Shown piece by piece: positions 24,282-33,540 of a stretch of 64,000 nt of DNA. The stretch's first letter is position 1. Every line of letters begins with the position of its first letter. A program made the position numbers and the translations under genes. The DNA comes from Streptomyces apocyni (GTDB lineage Bacteria > Actinomycetota > Actinomycetes > Streptomycetales > Streptomycetaceae). Where the stretch lies: assembly GCF_009739465.1 (NCBI RefSeq), contig NZ_WHOM01000078.1:51230-115229 (forward strand), written 5' to 3'. The notes under the pieces are model-generated. The model ran no database searches. It was given only the letters and a program-made list of their open reading frames with translations, and was not told the DNA's origin.

Positions 24282-25217
24282 TCAGGTCTCCGTGCGGTAC
24301 ATCAGGTCCGTCTCATGGGTGACGAACCCAATCCGCTCGTAGACCGAGACCGCCGCCTTGTTGTCCGCGTCGACGTACAGCATCGCGGTGGGCAGGCCCT
24401 GGCTCTCCAGATGCCGCAGCCCGATCGCGGTGAGCGCCTTGCCGAGGCCGCCGCCCTGCGCGCCGGGCCGGACCCCGAGCACGTACACCTCACCCAGCCG
24501 CTCCGCCTCGTGCACCTTCGTCCAGTGGAAGCCGAGCAGCTCGCCGTCCGACTCCCGCTCGGCGAGGAAGAACCCGGCCGGGTCGAACCACGGCTCGGCC
24601 TTGCGGTCGTCCAGGTCGCGCTGGGTGAGCGAGCCCTGCTCCGGATGGTGGGCGAACGCCTCGGCGTTGGCGGCCAGCCAGGCCGCGTCATCCTGGCCCG
24701 GTACGAAGGTGCGCACGGCGACGCCGGGCGGGAGCACCGGCTCGGCCAGCGGCTGCGACTCACCCGGGCCCAGCGGCCGCCTCATCTGCCGCAGTTCACG
24801 GAAGAGGGACAGACCGAGCACCTGGGCCAGATGCCGGGCCGACGAGTGGCCGCCGTGCGCCCAGACCCGCAGCCGCTTCCCGGACGCGGCCAGCAGGGCG
24901 GTGCCCAGGGCGCGTCCGTGTCCGTGCCCACGCCGCGCGGGGTGCACCACCAGCTCGCCGGCCGGGGCCTCCACCGGGTCGGTGTCCTCCAGTTGGGCGT
25001 AGCCGAGCAGTTCGTGGTCGACGTGCAGCAGCAGATGGCGTACCCCTGGCCGCGGCCCGCCGCGCAGCTGCAACCGGCCCTGCTCGGACACGGCCTGCTG
25101 CCCGTCGGTGCGCGCGGCCTCCGCGATCAGGGCGAGTACGGCTTCGGCCTGTTCGGGGGTGAGCGCGTCAAGGGTCTCGATGGACCGCTGGGGTACTCCG
25201 GGAGCTGCGTCTGTCAT
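24282..25217 (-). CDS. mshD: mycothiol synthase (MshD)
   Basis: A 311-residue protein with two tandem GNAT domains. Domain 1 ends with LVVHPARRGHGHGRALGTALLAAS; domain 2 carries the acetyl-CoA loop YVLGVRPGAQGGGLGKALTAIGLRHLE and LYVDADNKAAVSVYERIGF. This double-GNAT form is MshD, which acetylates Cys-GlcN-Ins to make mycothiol, the actinobacterial low-molecular-weight thiol. The ATG at 25217 fits the family. A 20-bp duplication (24261-24300) spans the stop codon, so the last codons are repeated downstream. Divergent from the 5'-nucleotidase gene. Confidence 0.92.
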   Translation of the reverse strand: MTDAAPGVPQRSIETLDALTPEQAEAVLALIAEAARTDGQQAVSEQGRLQLRGGPRPGVRHLLLHVDHELLGYAQLEDTDPVEAPAGELVVHPARRGHGHGRALGTALLAASGKRLRVWAHGGHSSARHLAQVLGLSLFRELRQMRRPLGPGESQPLAEPVLPPGVAVRTFVPGQDDAAWLAANAEAFAHHPEQGSLTQRDLDDRKAEPWFDPAGFFLAERESDGELLGFHWTKVHEAERLGEVYVLGVRPGAQGGGLGKALTAIGLRHLESQGLPTAMLYVDADNKAAVSVYERIGFVTHETDLMYRTET

Positions 25218-25378
25218 GCCCTTGAGCGTAAAGCCCCGGGCCCCGCACAGGGGAGGACCTCCACCAGCAACCTCCTCGTAACCAGTTACCCCCTGTTGCG
25301 CTACGCGCGTTGACCATAGGCTGCGGCCCACTAACAGCACAATCAGACAGTCGTCTCGCTGTCCACTGAGGGGAACTG

Positions 25379-27238
25379 ATGTCAGCGACACCACAACGGC
25401 GCCGGGTCGGCGGCCGGTTGATCGCGGTCACCGTAGCGCTCGCCGCGGCCACCGGCGTCATGACGGCGGCGCTGCCCGCCGGAGCCGGAGAGGCCGAGGC
25501 CAAGAGCCAGGCCAGGGGCCAGGGCCACGGGCACGGCAAGGGGCCAGGCAAGGGGCCGGGGAGGAACCACGGCCGTACGGTCGACGTACAGCTGCTGTCC
25601 TTCAACGACTTCCACGGCAACCTGGAGCCGCCGAGCGGGTCTTCGGGCCGGGTGACCCACCACCACGAGGACGGCACCGAGGAGCAGATCGACGCCGGTG
25701 GTGTCGAGTACCTGGCGACGTCGCTGCGGAAGGCGCGCAAGGGCGAGCGGTTCAGCGTCACGGCCGCGGCCGGTGACGTGATCGGGGCCAGCCCGCTGAT
25801 CTCGGGGCTCTTCCACGACGAGCCGACCATCGAGGCGATGAACAAGATCGGCCTGGACGTGGCCGGTGTCGGCAACCACGAGTTCGACGAGGGCCTCGAC
25901 GAGCTGAAGCGGATACAGCGGGGCGGCTGCCACCCCGAGGACGGCTGCTACGAGAAGGGCAAGAAGTTCCAGGGCGCCGACTTCCCCTTCCTCGCCGCGA
26001 ACGTGACGTACGAGAAGAGCGGCAAGCCGGTCCTCAAGCCGTACAGCATCTGGAAGCACCGCGGCGTCAAGATCGGCTTCATCGGCGTGACCCTGGAGGG
26101 CACCCCGGACATCGTGTCGGCCGAGGGCATCAAGGGCCTGAAGTTCCACGACGAGGTCGAGACGATCAACAAGTACACCAAGGTGCTGGAGCGCAAGGGC
26201 GTGAAGTCCGTCGTCGCGCTCATCCACGAGGGCGGCTACCCGGCGAGCTCCTCGTACAACTACGACTGCGACAGCCCCGGCCCCGGTGACGGGATCTCCG
26301 GCCCGATCACGGACATCGCCAAGAACCTCTCGCCCCAGGTGGACGCGGTCGTCACCGGCCACACCCACCAGGCGTACGCGTGCACCATCCCGGACCCGGC
26401 GGGCAACCCGCGCACGGTGACGTCGGCGGCGTCCTTCGGCCGTCTGTACACGGACACCACGCTGACGTACGACCGCGCCACCAAGGACATCGTCCGCACC
26501 AGCGTGAAGTCGGCGAACCACGTCGTGCACCGCGACCAGCGCAAGGCCCGCGACATGACCCGGCTGATAGACCGGTGGAACACGCTGGCCGAGCCGATCT
26601 CCAACCGCCCTGTCGGCCATATCTCGGCCGACATCGCGGGCCGCGGCGCGAACACCCCCGAGTCCCCGCTCGGCGACCTGATCGCGGACGCCCAGCTCAC
26701 CCACGCCAGGACCCTGGACGAGGGCACGGACCTGGCCCTGATGAACCCGGGCGGCATCCGCTCCGACCTGACCTTCGCGGCCAGCGGCGGCGAGGGTGAC
26801 GGTGTGGTCACCTACGGCGAGGCCTACACCGTCCAGCCCTTCAGCAACACGGTGAATCTGGTCGACCTGACCGGCGCCCAGCTGGTCACCGCCCTGCGCC
26901 AGCAGGTCAGCGGCCGGAACGAGGAGTCCCCGAAGATCCTTCAGGTCTCCGACGGCTTCACCTACACGCTGGACCTGACGAAGACGGGCGCGGACCGGGT
27001 CGTCACGGACTCCATCCGGCTCAACGGCGAGCCGCTGGACGAGAACGCCACCTACCGCGTCGCGATGAACTCGTTCCTCGAGGGCGGCGGCGACGGCTTC
27101 ACCGCGCTCGGCGAGGGCACGAACCCGCTGGTCGGCGGTGACGACCTGGAGGCCTTCGAGACGTACCTGACGGCCAACTCCTCGGCGTCGGCCCCGATCG
27201 CCCCGCCGAAGGCGGACCGCATCACGGTCGTGCAGTAG
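25379..27238 (+). CDS. secreted 5'-nucleotidase (UshA-like)
   Basis: A 619-residue secreted metallophosphatase. A signal peptide covers residues 1-36 (RRRVGGRLIAVTVALAAATG), followed by a Lys/Gly-rich linker. The metallophosphatase domain shows LSFNDFHGNLEP, GVGNHEFDEG, ALIHEGGYPAS and VTGHTHQAYAC; the C-terminal 5'-nucleotidase domain shows LMNPGGIRSDL and YRVAMNSFLEGGGDGF. It should release phosphate from extracellular nucleotides and feed the Pst system downstream. No cell-wall sorting signal is visible, so it is probably fully secreted. Confidence 0.92.
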   Translation: MSATPQRRRVGGRLIAVTVALAAATGVMTAALPAGAGEAEAKSQARGQGHGHGKGPGKGPGRNHGRTVDVQLLSFNDFHGNLEPPSGSSGRVTHHHEDGTEEQIDAGGVEYLATSLRKARKGERFSVTAAAGDVIGASPLISGLFHDEPTIEAMNKIGLDVAGVGNHEFDEGLDELKRIQRGGCHPEDGCYEKGKKFQGADFPFLAANVTYEKSGKPVLKPYSIWKHRGVKIGFIGVTLEGTPDIVSAEGIKGLKFHDEVETINKYTKVLERKGVKSVVALIHEGGYPASSSYNYDCDSPGPGDGISGPITDIAKNLSPQVDAVVTGHTHQAYACTIPDPAGNPRTVTSAASFGRLYTDTTLTYDRATKDIVRTSVKSANHVVHRDQRKARDMTRLIDRWNTLAEPISNRPVGHISADIAGRGANTPESPLGDLIADAQLTHARTLDEGTDLALMNPGGIRSDLTFAASGGEGDGVVTYGEAYTVQPFSNTVNLVDLTGAQLVTALRQQVSGRNEESPKILQVSDGFTYTLDLTKTGADRVVTDSIRLNGEPLDENATYRVAMNSFLEGGGDGFTALGEGTNPLVGGDDLEAFETYLTANSSASAPIAPPKADRITVVQ

Positions 27239-27265
27239 TAGCAGCAGTAGCGGTATAGGAACGAG

Positions 27266-27299
27266 GGCGGGGCCGCGGGTAACTACCCCCGGCCCCGCC
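27266..27299. terminator. bidirectional terminator hairpin
   Basis: GGCGGGGCC (27266-27274) and GGCCCCGCC (27291-27299) form the stem, with further G/C pairing inside. Lies between the convergent 5'-nucleotidase and small membrane protein genes. Confidence 0.75.
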
Positions 27300-27346
27300 G
27301 TCGTCTGTACTGCCGTATTGCCGTACTGCCGTGTTGCCGCGCGGGG

Positions 27347-28027
27347 TCAGCCCCGGCGCTTGCCCGCGAGATGGGCGGTGGCGCAGGCGGCGCCCGCCGC
27401 GGCGGCCAGACCGAGCAGGGCGATACCTTCCTTGAGGCTCCCCTCCCACCAGCTCTCAGCTGGGAAGAAGGGGTCGTCCTCCAGGAGCTCGCCCACGATG
27501 TCAGCGTCGAGCGCGTCGGCGAGGATGAACACCTGGCCGTTGGTGTACCCGAAGAAGGTGCCGAGCGCGGCCAACAGGCCCGCGATCACCATCGTGGAAG
27601 CGCCCCGGGCGCCCGACTTACCCACCACGGCGCCGACGAGCGCGCCGATGGCGAGGGCGAAGCCCACGTAGCTGAGCTTGAGGCCCACCTTGGACAGGTC
27701 CTCATAGCTGGCGACGAGGATGCCCGCGAACACCAGCGAGCCGACGACCGAGACCAGCAGCCCGAGGAAGAAGGCCTTGGCGGGATTGCCCGCGGCGGGC
27801 GGCGGGAAACCCGGCTGGAAGCCCTGCGGCGGGTAGGCGTAACCGGGCTGCATGGGCTGCATCGGCGGACCTGGCTGCTGCGCCATCGGCGGGCCGGGGT
27901 AGCCGTAGCCGGGCTGCTGCTGCGGCGGGCCGGGGTAGCCGTACCCAGGCTGCTGCGGCGGGCCCGGTGGCTGCTGGCCGTACGGGTTGGGTTGCTGAGG
28001 TGGCTGCGGCTGCCAGGGCTGGCTCAT
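27347..28027 (-). CDS. Pro/Gln-rich membrane protein
   Basis: A 226-residue protein starting MSQPWQPQPPQQPNPYGQQP. The first ~85 residues are Pro/Gln/Tyr/Gly repeats of the form PQQPGYGYPGPP. Then come hydrophobic segments at about 88-110 (AFFLGLLVSVVGSLVFAGILVA), 120-140 and 145-165, and one near the C-terminus (LGLAAAAGAACATAHLAG). Function unknown. The ATG at 28027 is chosen as the start of the repetitive cytoplasmic tail. Possible roles include scaffolding at the membrane, but there is no direct evidence. Confidence 0.8.
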   Translation of the reverse strand: MSQPWQPQPPQQPNPYGQQPPGPPQQPGYGYPGPPQQQPGYGYPGPPMAQQPGPPMQPMQPGYAYPPQGFQPGFPPPAAGNPAKAFFLGLLVSVVGSLVFAGILVASYEDLSKVGLKLSYVGFALAIGALVGAVVGKSGARGASTMVIAGLLAALGTFFGYTNGQVFILADALDADIVGELLEDDPFFPAESWWEGSLKEGIALLGLAAAAGAACATAHLAGKRRG

Positions 28028-28206
28028 GGGTCCCCCGAGTGGTGACGCTAGGAAAGTGCGGTGGCTCAACGTACCAATGCTGTATTGGTGCCCGGGAGAC
28101 TCGAAGCGGGGCGGGAGAGGTCCGGTAGCCTGCCTGTGCTCTCAAGCTCTTCAACGATTCAATGATTCAACCGCGCTGAACTGGAATCAGCGCAACGGGG
28201 GATGCC

Positions 28207-28929
28207 ATGCGAACCAGCCGTACGCGAAACAGCCGTGCCCGAAGCCGTGCCCGAACCCGTGCCCTCGGGGCCGCCGCACTCGCCCTGACGGCCGCCGTCA
28301 CCCTGGCCGGCTGCACCGACGACCCGAACGACAAGGCCTTCGGCGGGCTCGGGGACGCCGGGAAGACGCCCTCGTTCAACCCGTCCGGCATGCCCAGCCT
28401 CAAGCCCCCCAACCCCGACGGCATGATCGGCGGCGGCTCCGCCGGCAGCACCGGCGTGACCGGCGGCAGCTCGGGCGGCAGCAGCGGCCTCACGGGCGGC
28501 ACCTCCGGAGGCACCGGCGGCAGTACGGGCACCACCGGGGGCAGCTCCGGCCTGACCAGCGGCGGAGCCGGCGCGCCGCAGCCCACCCGCTCGGCCCCGC
28601 CCACGTACAACCCGAACGCGCTCGGCGAGGTCGTCGGCCAGAAGTGCAACGCCTCGCGCTCGGGGGCCGTCGTGCGTATCAGCTACGAGGTGGACATCCA
28701 GAACGCGTCGACCGAACAGGCCTTCGACTACACGTTCTCCGTGGCCTTCAAGGTGGGCGCCACCCCCAGCTCGACGATCGCCACCAAGCGGATCGCCACC
28801 AGGAACGAGCGGGCGACGGTCGCCCCCAGCGGCAACCGCAAGGTCACGCTGAACGCCTCGTACACGAACAACGACAAGGGCGTCTACTCCTGCCAGGTCA
28901 CCTCGGCCCGAAAGACCCTGTCCCGCTAG
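28207..28929 (+). CDS. Gly/Ser/Thr-rich lipoprotein
   Basis: A 240-residue lipoprotein. The N-terminus is highly basic (repeated Arg-containing triplets), followed by a hydrophobic stretch and a lipobox LAGC at about residues 34-37. Residues ~75-135 are Gly/Ser/Thr repeats (GGSSGGSSGLTGGTSGG), probably a flexible linker. The C-terminal ~100 residues (VVRISYEVDIQNASTEQAF, YSCQVTSARKTLSR) form a beta-sandwich-like domain with two cysteines. Function unknown. It lies immediately upstream of the pst region, separated by a strong terminator. Confidence 0.82.
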   Translation: MRTSRTRNSRARSRARTRALGAAALALTAAVTLAGCTDDPNDKAFGGLGDAGKTPSFNPSGMPSLKPPNPDGMIGGGSAGSTGVTGGSSGGSSGLTGGTSGGTGGSTGTTGGSSGLTSGGAGAPQPTRSAPPTYNPNALGEVVGQKCNASRSGAVVRISYEVDIQNASTEQAFDYTFSVAFKVGATPSSTIATKRIATRNERATVAPSGNRKVTLNASYTNNDKGVYSCQVTSARKTLSR

Positions 28930-28937
28930 CGGGCATA

Positions 28938-28982
28938 CGGAAGCGGGGGCGGCGGGCGACAGGCCCGGCGCCCCCGCTTCCG
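28938..28982 (+). terminator. strong hairpin terminator
   Basis: CGGAAGCGGGGGCG (28938-28951) pairs perfectly with CGCCCCCGCTTCCG (28969-28982), 14-bp stem and 17-nt loop, 9 bp after the lipoprotein stop. Confidence 0.85.
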
Positions 28983-29062
28983 CGTGCTCGCCCCCGCTTC
29001 CACATGCTCACGCCCGCGACGACACGTAACCTCTTCGTGACCTCACCGCACCGACTGCGTAG

Positions 29063-29084
29063 GTTCACCTTCCGTTCACTCTCG
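29063..29084 (+). promoter_or_regulatory. PHO box (PhoP-binding direct repeats)
   Basis: GTTCACCTTCC followed by GTTCACTCTCG gives two 11-nt direct-repeat units at 29063-29084, matching the Streptomyces PhoP consensus (GTTCACC-type units). It lies about 160 bp before pstS. Phosphate starvation would therefore activate the pst operon through PhoRP; phoRP itself is not in this window. Confidence 0.8.
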
Positions 29085-29241
29085 ACGGTCGACCACTTCA
29101 CCTCTCCTGCCTAATTTCGGACTTACGCAGTGCGCGTCGCGGCCAAAGCGACCCGCACAGCCTCCCGAGATAGACGACGACCAAGCAGTCGACCTCTACG
29201 CACGCCGCCACCGACGGCGGCTCCTGGAAGGAACACCCGAA

Positions 29242-30369
29242 GTGAAGCTTCAGCGCATGAACCGGCGGGCCCTCACCCTCGGTGCTCTCACGGTCTCCGG
29301 CGCCCTGGCCCTCACGGCGTGCGGCTCGGACGACACGACCCGCGGCGGCGACGGCGGCGAGAAGACCGTCGCGAACTCGAACATCAAGTGTGACGAGGCC
29401 AAGGGCGACATCAAGGCCTCCGGGTCGTCCGCCCAGAAGAACGCGATCGACGCCTGGGTCAAGGAGTACGTGGCGACCTGCAAGGACGCCCGTATCGACT
29501 ACAACCCGACGGGCTCCGGCGCTGGTATCACCGCCTTCCTCCAGGGTCAGACCGCCTTCGCGGGCTCCGACTCGGCGCTGGACGCGGATGAGATCACCGA
29601 GTCGAAGAAGGTCTGCAAGGACAGCCAGGCCGTCAACCTCCCGATGGTCGGCGGCCCGGTCGCGGTCGGCTACAACCTGCCGGGCGTGGACGACCTGGTC
29701 CTGGACGCCGAGACCCTGGGCAACATCTTCAACGACAAGATCAAGTCCTGGGACGACCCGGCGATCAAGAAGCTGAACCCGGACGCCGACCTCCCCAAGC
29801 TCAAGGTCCAGTCCTTCCACCGCTCGGACGACTCCGGCACCACGGACAACTTCACCGAGTACCTGAACACCGCCGCCCCGAAGGCCTGGCCCTACGAGCC
29901 CGCGAAGGCCTGGGCGGGCAAGGGCGGCCAGTCCGCTCAGGGCTCCTCCGGTCTGGCCGGCCAGGTCAAGCAGGTCGAGGGCGCGATCACGTACTTCGAG
30001 CTGTCCTACGCCTCCTCCGACGACATCCCCACGGTGAAGCTGGACACCGGCGCGGCCGAGCCCGTCGAGGCCACCGTCGACAACGCCTCCGCGGCCATCG
30101 CCGCCGGCAAGGTCGTCGGCAAGGGCAGCGACCTCTCCATGGAGCTCGACTACGCGACCAAGGCCGACGGCGCCTACCCGATCGTCCTGGTCACGTACGA
30201 GATCGCCTGCGAGAAGGGCAACAAGGCCGAGACTCTCGGTGCCACCAAGTCCTTCCTGACCTACATGGCCAGCGAAGAGGGCCAGAACGTCCTGAAGGCC
30301 AACGACTACGCCCCGATCCCGACCGAGATCATCACCAAGGTCCGCGAGACCGTCGCGAACCTGAGCTGA
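29242..30369 (+). CDS. pstS: phosphate-binding lipoprotein PstS
   Basis: A 375-residue solute-binding lipoprotein for high-affinity phosphate uptake. Signal peptide and lipobox LTACG lie near residues 25-30. Phosphate-binding motifs are visible: ASGSSAQKNAIDAWV, FAGSDSALD and HRSDDSGTTDNFTEYL. The GTG at 29242 follows a GGAAGGAAC site. A PHO box lies upstream. Two strong hairpins separate it from pstC, suggesting that most transcripts end after pstS, giving excess binding protein over permease. Confidence 0.95.
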   Translation: MKLQRMNRRALTLGALTVSGALALTACGSDDTTRGGDGGEKTVANSNIKCDEAKGDIKASGSSAQKNAIDAWVKEYVATCKDARIDYNPTGSGAGITAFLQGQTAFAGSDSALDADEITESKKVCKDSQAVNLPMVGGPVAVGYNLPGVDDLVLDAETLGNIFNDKIKSWDDPAIKKLNPDADLPKLKVQSFHRSDDSGTTDNFTEYLNTAAPKAWPYEPAKAWAGKGGQSAQGSSGLAGQVKQVEGAITYFELSYASSDDIPTVKLDTGAAEPVEATVDNASAAIAAGKVVGKGSDLSMELDYATKADGAYPIVLVTYEIACEKGNKAETLGATKSFLTYMASEEGQNVLKANDYAPIPTEIITKVRETVANLS

Positions 30370-30375
30370 CCCTGA

Positions 30376-30407
30376 GTGCGGCCGGCCCCCACCAGGGCCG
30401 GCCGCAC
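30376..30407 (+). terminator. intra-operon hairpin after pstS
   Basis: GTGCGGCCGGCCC and GGGCCGGCCGCAC form a perfect 13-bp stem with a 6-nt loop, 6 bp after the pstS stop. There is no long U tract, so partial termination or 3'-end stabilisation is likely. Confidence 0.8.
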
Positions 30408-30430
30408 CTTCCGGTGCACCGCCAGCGCCA

Positions 30431-30454
30431 GGAGCTCTCCCACCGGAGAGCTCC
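30431..30454 (+). promoter_or_regulatory. second intra-operon hairpin before pstC
   Basis: GGAGCTCTCC and GGAGAGCTCC form a perfect 10-bp stem with a 4-nt loop (CACC), ending 17 nt before the pstC ATG. It could adjust pstC translation or stabilise the downstream transcript. Confidence 0.7.
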
Positions 30455-30471
30455 GCAGACCGGAGAACCCC

Positions 30472-31482
30472 ATGGACATATCGACTACCAAAGCACCTCC
30501 CCCCACCGAACCCGCCGACGCCAGGCCCCCGGCCGATGACCGTCGCAAGAGCAACAGCGCCACCCGCCCCGGTGACCGGGTCTTCCTCGGACTCTCCCGC
30601 GGCTCCGGCATCGTGCTGCTCACGATCATGGGCGCGATCGCGGCCTTCCTGACGTACCGCACGGTCCTCGCGCTGTCCGACAACTCGGGCAATTTCTTCA
30701 CCACCTTCGAGTGGGACACCGCCGCGACGCCGCCGAAGTTCGGCATCCCCGTCCTGGTCTTCGGTACGGTCGTCAGCTCGATCATCGCTCTGGTGATCGC
30801 CGTGCCGATCGCCGTCGCGATCGCGCTCTTCATCTCCCACTACGCACCGCGCAAGCTCTCCGGGCCGATCGCCTATGTGATCGACCTGCTGGCCGCGGTG
30901 CCCTCCATCGTGTACGGCCTGTGGGGCGCCCTAGTGGTCGCTCCGCACCTGGTTGGCCTCTACAGCTGGCTGGACGACTACCTCGGCTGGACCGGCATCT
31001 TCGAGTACTCGGGCGGCGCGCCGCGCTCCCTGATGACCGTCGGCATCCTGCTCGCGATCATGATCCTCCCGATCATCACCAACGTGAGCCGTGAGGTCTT
31101 CCTGCAGTCCCCGAAGATGCACGAGGAGGCCGCGCTCGCACTCGGCGCGACGCGCTGGGAGGTCATCCGCATGTCGGTGCTGCCCTTCGGCCGCTCCGGC
31201 GTCATCTCCGCCTCCATGCTGGGCCTGGGCCGCGCGCTCGGCGAGACGATCGCCGTCGCCACCGTGCTCTCCCCGAGCTTCCTGATCAACGCCTCGCTGC
31301 TTGACCCGGGCGGCGGTACCTTCGCCCAGAACATCGCCAGCAAGTTCAACGAGGCGGACGAGTTCGGCCGGGACGCCCTGATCGCCTCCGGCCTGGTGCT
31401 CTTCGTCATCACCCTGCTGGTCAACGGCGCGGCCCGCCTGATCATCGCCCGCCGCAAGGAGTACTCGGGGGCCAACGCATGA
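30472..31482 (+). CDS. pstC: phosphate ABC permease PstC
   Basis: A 336-residue permease. After a ~35-residue Pro/Asp-rich cytoplasmic tail there are six transmembrane segments. The coupling EAA-type loop is ALALGATRWEVIRMSVLPFGRSGV, and DLLAAVPSIVYGLWGA is typical of PstC. The ATG at 30472 has a CGGAG site upstream. The stop overlaps pstA by 4 nt. Confidence 0.95.
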   Translation: MDISTTKAPPPTEPADARPPADDRRKSNSATRPGDRVFLGLSRGSGIVLLTIMGAIAAFLTYRTVLALSDNSGNFFTTFEWDTAATPPKFGIPVLVFGTVVSSIIALVIAVPIAVAIALFISHYAPRKLSGPIAYVIDLLAAVPSIVYGLWGALVVAPHLVGLYSWLDDYLGWTGIFEYSGGAPRSLMTVGILLAIMILPIITNVSREVFLQSPKMHEEAALALGATRWEVIRMSVLPFGRSGVISASMLGLGRALGETIAVATVLSPSFLINASLLDPGGGTFAQNIASKFNEADEFGRDALIASGLVLFVITLLVNGAARLIIARRKEYSGANA

Positions 31483-32540
31483 GCACCGACACCGTCATCA
31501 AGACGCCCGCCCCCAGCACCCTGAGCGCGGCCCGCCTCCCCCGCTGGGCGCCGCTGGTGGTCGCCCTCGGCTCCGCCGCGACCGCCGTCGCCATCGGCAT
31601 GGTGGCCGGTCTGCACAGCCGCCTGCAGTGGGGCATGATCGCCGCGCTGCTCTTCGTCGTCGCCTCGTACGTCATCGCCGCGCGCGTCGAGGGCCAGCGG
31701 CAGGCCAAGGACCGGCTGGCCACCTCGCTGGTCTGGGTCGCCTTCCTGCTGGCGATCATCCCGCTGGCATCGCTGCTCTGGGAGACCGTCGCACGCGGCT
31801 CCAAGGTCTTCGACATGTACTTCCTCACCCACTCCATGGGCACCCTCGGTGACCGTGAAGTCGGTGGCGGTATCTACCACGCGCTGCTCGGCACCCTGCA
31901 GCAGGTCGCGCTGGCCTCGCTGATCGCCGTGCCGATCGGTCTGCTGACGGCGATCTACCTCGTCGAGTACGGGCGCGGGAAGCTGGCCAAGGTGGTCACC
32001 TTCTTCGTCGACGTGATGACGGGTATCCCGTCGATCGTCGCGGGTCTGTTCGTCCTCACCTTCTGGATCCTGATCCTGGGCTTCGACTTCTCCGGCTGGG
32101 CAGGCGCCATGGCGCTGTCGATCCTGATGATGCCGGTGGTCGTCCGCTCCACCGAGGAGATGCTCAAGCTCGTTCCGAACGAGCTGCGTGAGGCATCGCT
32201 CGCCCTCGGTGTGCCGAAGTGGCGGACTATCCTCAAGGTGGTCCTGCCGACCTCTATCGGCGGCATCACGACCGGCGTCATGCTCGCGGTAGCCCGCATC
32301 ACGGGTGAGACCGCGCCGGTACTGCTCGTCGTATGGGGTACGAACTTCATCAACACGAACCCGTTCGAGGGCGCCCAGTCCTCGCTGCCCCTGTACATCT
32401 ACCAGCAGTACGCGGCCGGTAACTCGGCCTCGTACGACCGTGCCTGGGCAGCGGCACTGACCCTCATCGGTTTCGTGATGATCCTGAACCTGGTGGCTCG
32501 CGGCATCGCCCGCTGGAAGGCCCCGAAGACCGGTCGCTAA
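31479..32540 (+). CDS. pstA: phosphate ABC permease PstA
   Basis: A 353-residue permease partner of PstC with six or seven hydrophobic segments, [19 protein letters not shown], and the coupling loop [24 protein letters not shown] at 31479 overlaps the pstC stop (ATGA). pstB follows after 68 bp. Confidence 0.95.
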   Translation: MSTDTVIKTPAPSTLSAARLPRWAPLVVALGSAATAVAIGMVAGLHSRLQWGMIAALLFVVASYVIAARVEGQRQAKDRLATSLVWVAFLLAIIPLASLLWETVARGSKVFDMYFLTHSMGTLGDREVGGGIYHALLGTLQQVALASLIAVPIGLLTAIYLVEYGRGKLAKVVTFFVDVMTGIPSIVAGLFVLTFWILILGFDFSGWAGAMALSILMMPVVVRSTEEMLKLVPNELREASLALGVPKWRTILKVVLPTSIGGITTGVMLAVARITGETAPVLLVVWGTNFINTNPFEGAQSSLPLYIYQQYAAGNSASYDRAWAAALTLIGFVMILNLVARGIARWKAPKTGR

Positions 32541-32608
32541 AGCGACATATACGGCTTCGCCGCGCGGGGCCCCAGCGACTGAACCTCCCGAAAGAAGTAG
32601 TGATCCAC

Positions 32609-33385
32609 ATGGCCAAGCGAATCGACGTCAGCGGCCTCACCGCCTACTACGGCAGCCACAAGGCCATCGAGGACATCTCGATGACCGTGGAGCCCCGCTC
32701 CGTGACCGCCTTCATCGGCCCGTCCGGCTGCGGCAAGTCCACCTTCCTGCGCACCCTCAACCGCATGCACGAGGTCACCCCCTCGGGCCGTGTCGAGGGC
32801 AAGGTCCTGCTCGACGGCGAGGACCTGTACGGCTCCGGGGTCGACCCGGTGAACGTGCGCCGCACCGTCGGCATGGTGTTCCAGCGCCCCAACCCGTTCC
32901 CCACGATGTCGATCTTCGACAACGTCGCGGCGGGCCTGCGCCTGAACGGCTCGTACAAGAAGAACGAGCTGAACGACATCGTCGAGAAGTCCCTGAAGGG
33001 CGCCAACCTCTGGAACGAGGTCAAGGACCGCCTGAACAAGCCGGGCTCCGGCCTCTCCGGCGGCCAGCAGCAGCGTCTGTGCATCGCCCGCGCGATCGCG
33101 GTCGAGCCGCAGGTGCTGCTGATGGACGAGCCCTGCTCGGCCCTCGACCCGATCTCGACCCTCGCCATCGAGGACCTTATCGGCGAGCTGAAGGAGCGCT
33201 TCACGATCGTCATCGTGACGCACAACATGCAGCAGGCGGCCCGTGTCTCCGACCGCACCGCGTTCTTCAACCTCGCGGCGATCGGCCAGCCCGGCAAGCT
33301 GATCGAGATCGACGAGACGGAACGAATCTTCTCCAACCCGTCCGTCCAGGCGACCGAGGACTACATCTCGGGCCGCTTCGGCTAG
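32609..33385 (+). CDS. pstB: phosphate ABC ATPase PstB
   Basis: A 258-residue ATPase: Walker [11 protein letters not shown]-loop VFQRPNPFP, signature LSGGQQQRL, Walker [14 protein letters not shown] and switch VTHNMQQA. It energises PstCA. The ATG at 32609 ([10 protein letters not shown]) fits the family start; a GTG at 32600 in frame is closer to the AAGAAG site than is usual. Last gene of the operon, followed by a strong terminator; no phoU follows directly. Confidence 0.95.
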   Translation: MAKRIDVSGLTAYYGSHKAIEDISMTVEPRSVTAFIGPSGCGKSTFLRTLNRMHEVTPSGRVEGKVLLDGEDLYGSGVDPVNVRRTVGMVFQRPNPFPTMSIFDNVAAGLRLNGSYKKNELNDIVEKSLKGANLWNEVKDRLNKPGSGLSGGQQQRLCIARAIAVEPQVLLMDEPCSALDPISTLAIEDLIGELKERFTIVIVTHNMQQAARVSDRTAFFNLAAIGQPGKLIEIDETERIFSNPSVQATEDYISGRFG

Positions 33386-33438
33386 AGCCAGACCGCTAGA
33401 CCGCTGACACCTGAGCCGCTCGGCTCCCAGGACTGCCT

Positions 33439-33466
33439 CACGGTGCTGCATGGCGGTGCCACCGTG
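33439..33466 (+). promoter_or_regulatory. hairpin after pstB
   Basis: CACGGTG and CACCGTG form a 7-bp stem around a 14-nt loop that can pair further. It precedes the stronger terminator by 9 bp. Confidence 0.45.
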
Positions 33467-33475
33467 CAGGCGAAA

Positions 33476-33511
33476 GGGTCCGCCCCCTCTCGGAAGAGAG
33501 GGGGCGGACCC
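33476..33511. terminator. perfect bidirectional terminator
   Basis: GGGTCCGCCCCCTCTC and GAGAGGGGGCGGACCC form a perfect 16-bp stem with a GGAA tetraloop, flanked by AAA on the left and GTTTC on the right. It separates convergent pstB and the Pit transporter gene. Confidence 0.95.
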
Positions 33512-33540
33512 GTTTCACGTTCACGGTGGCAGCGCGAGCC

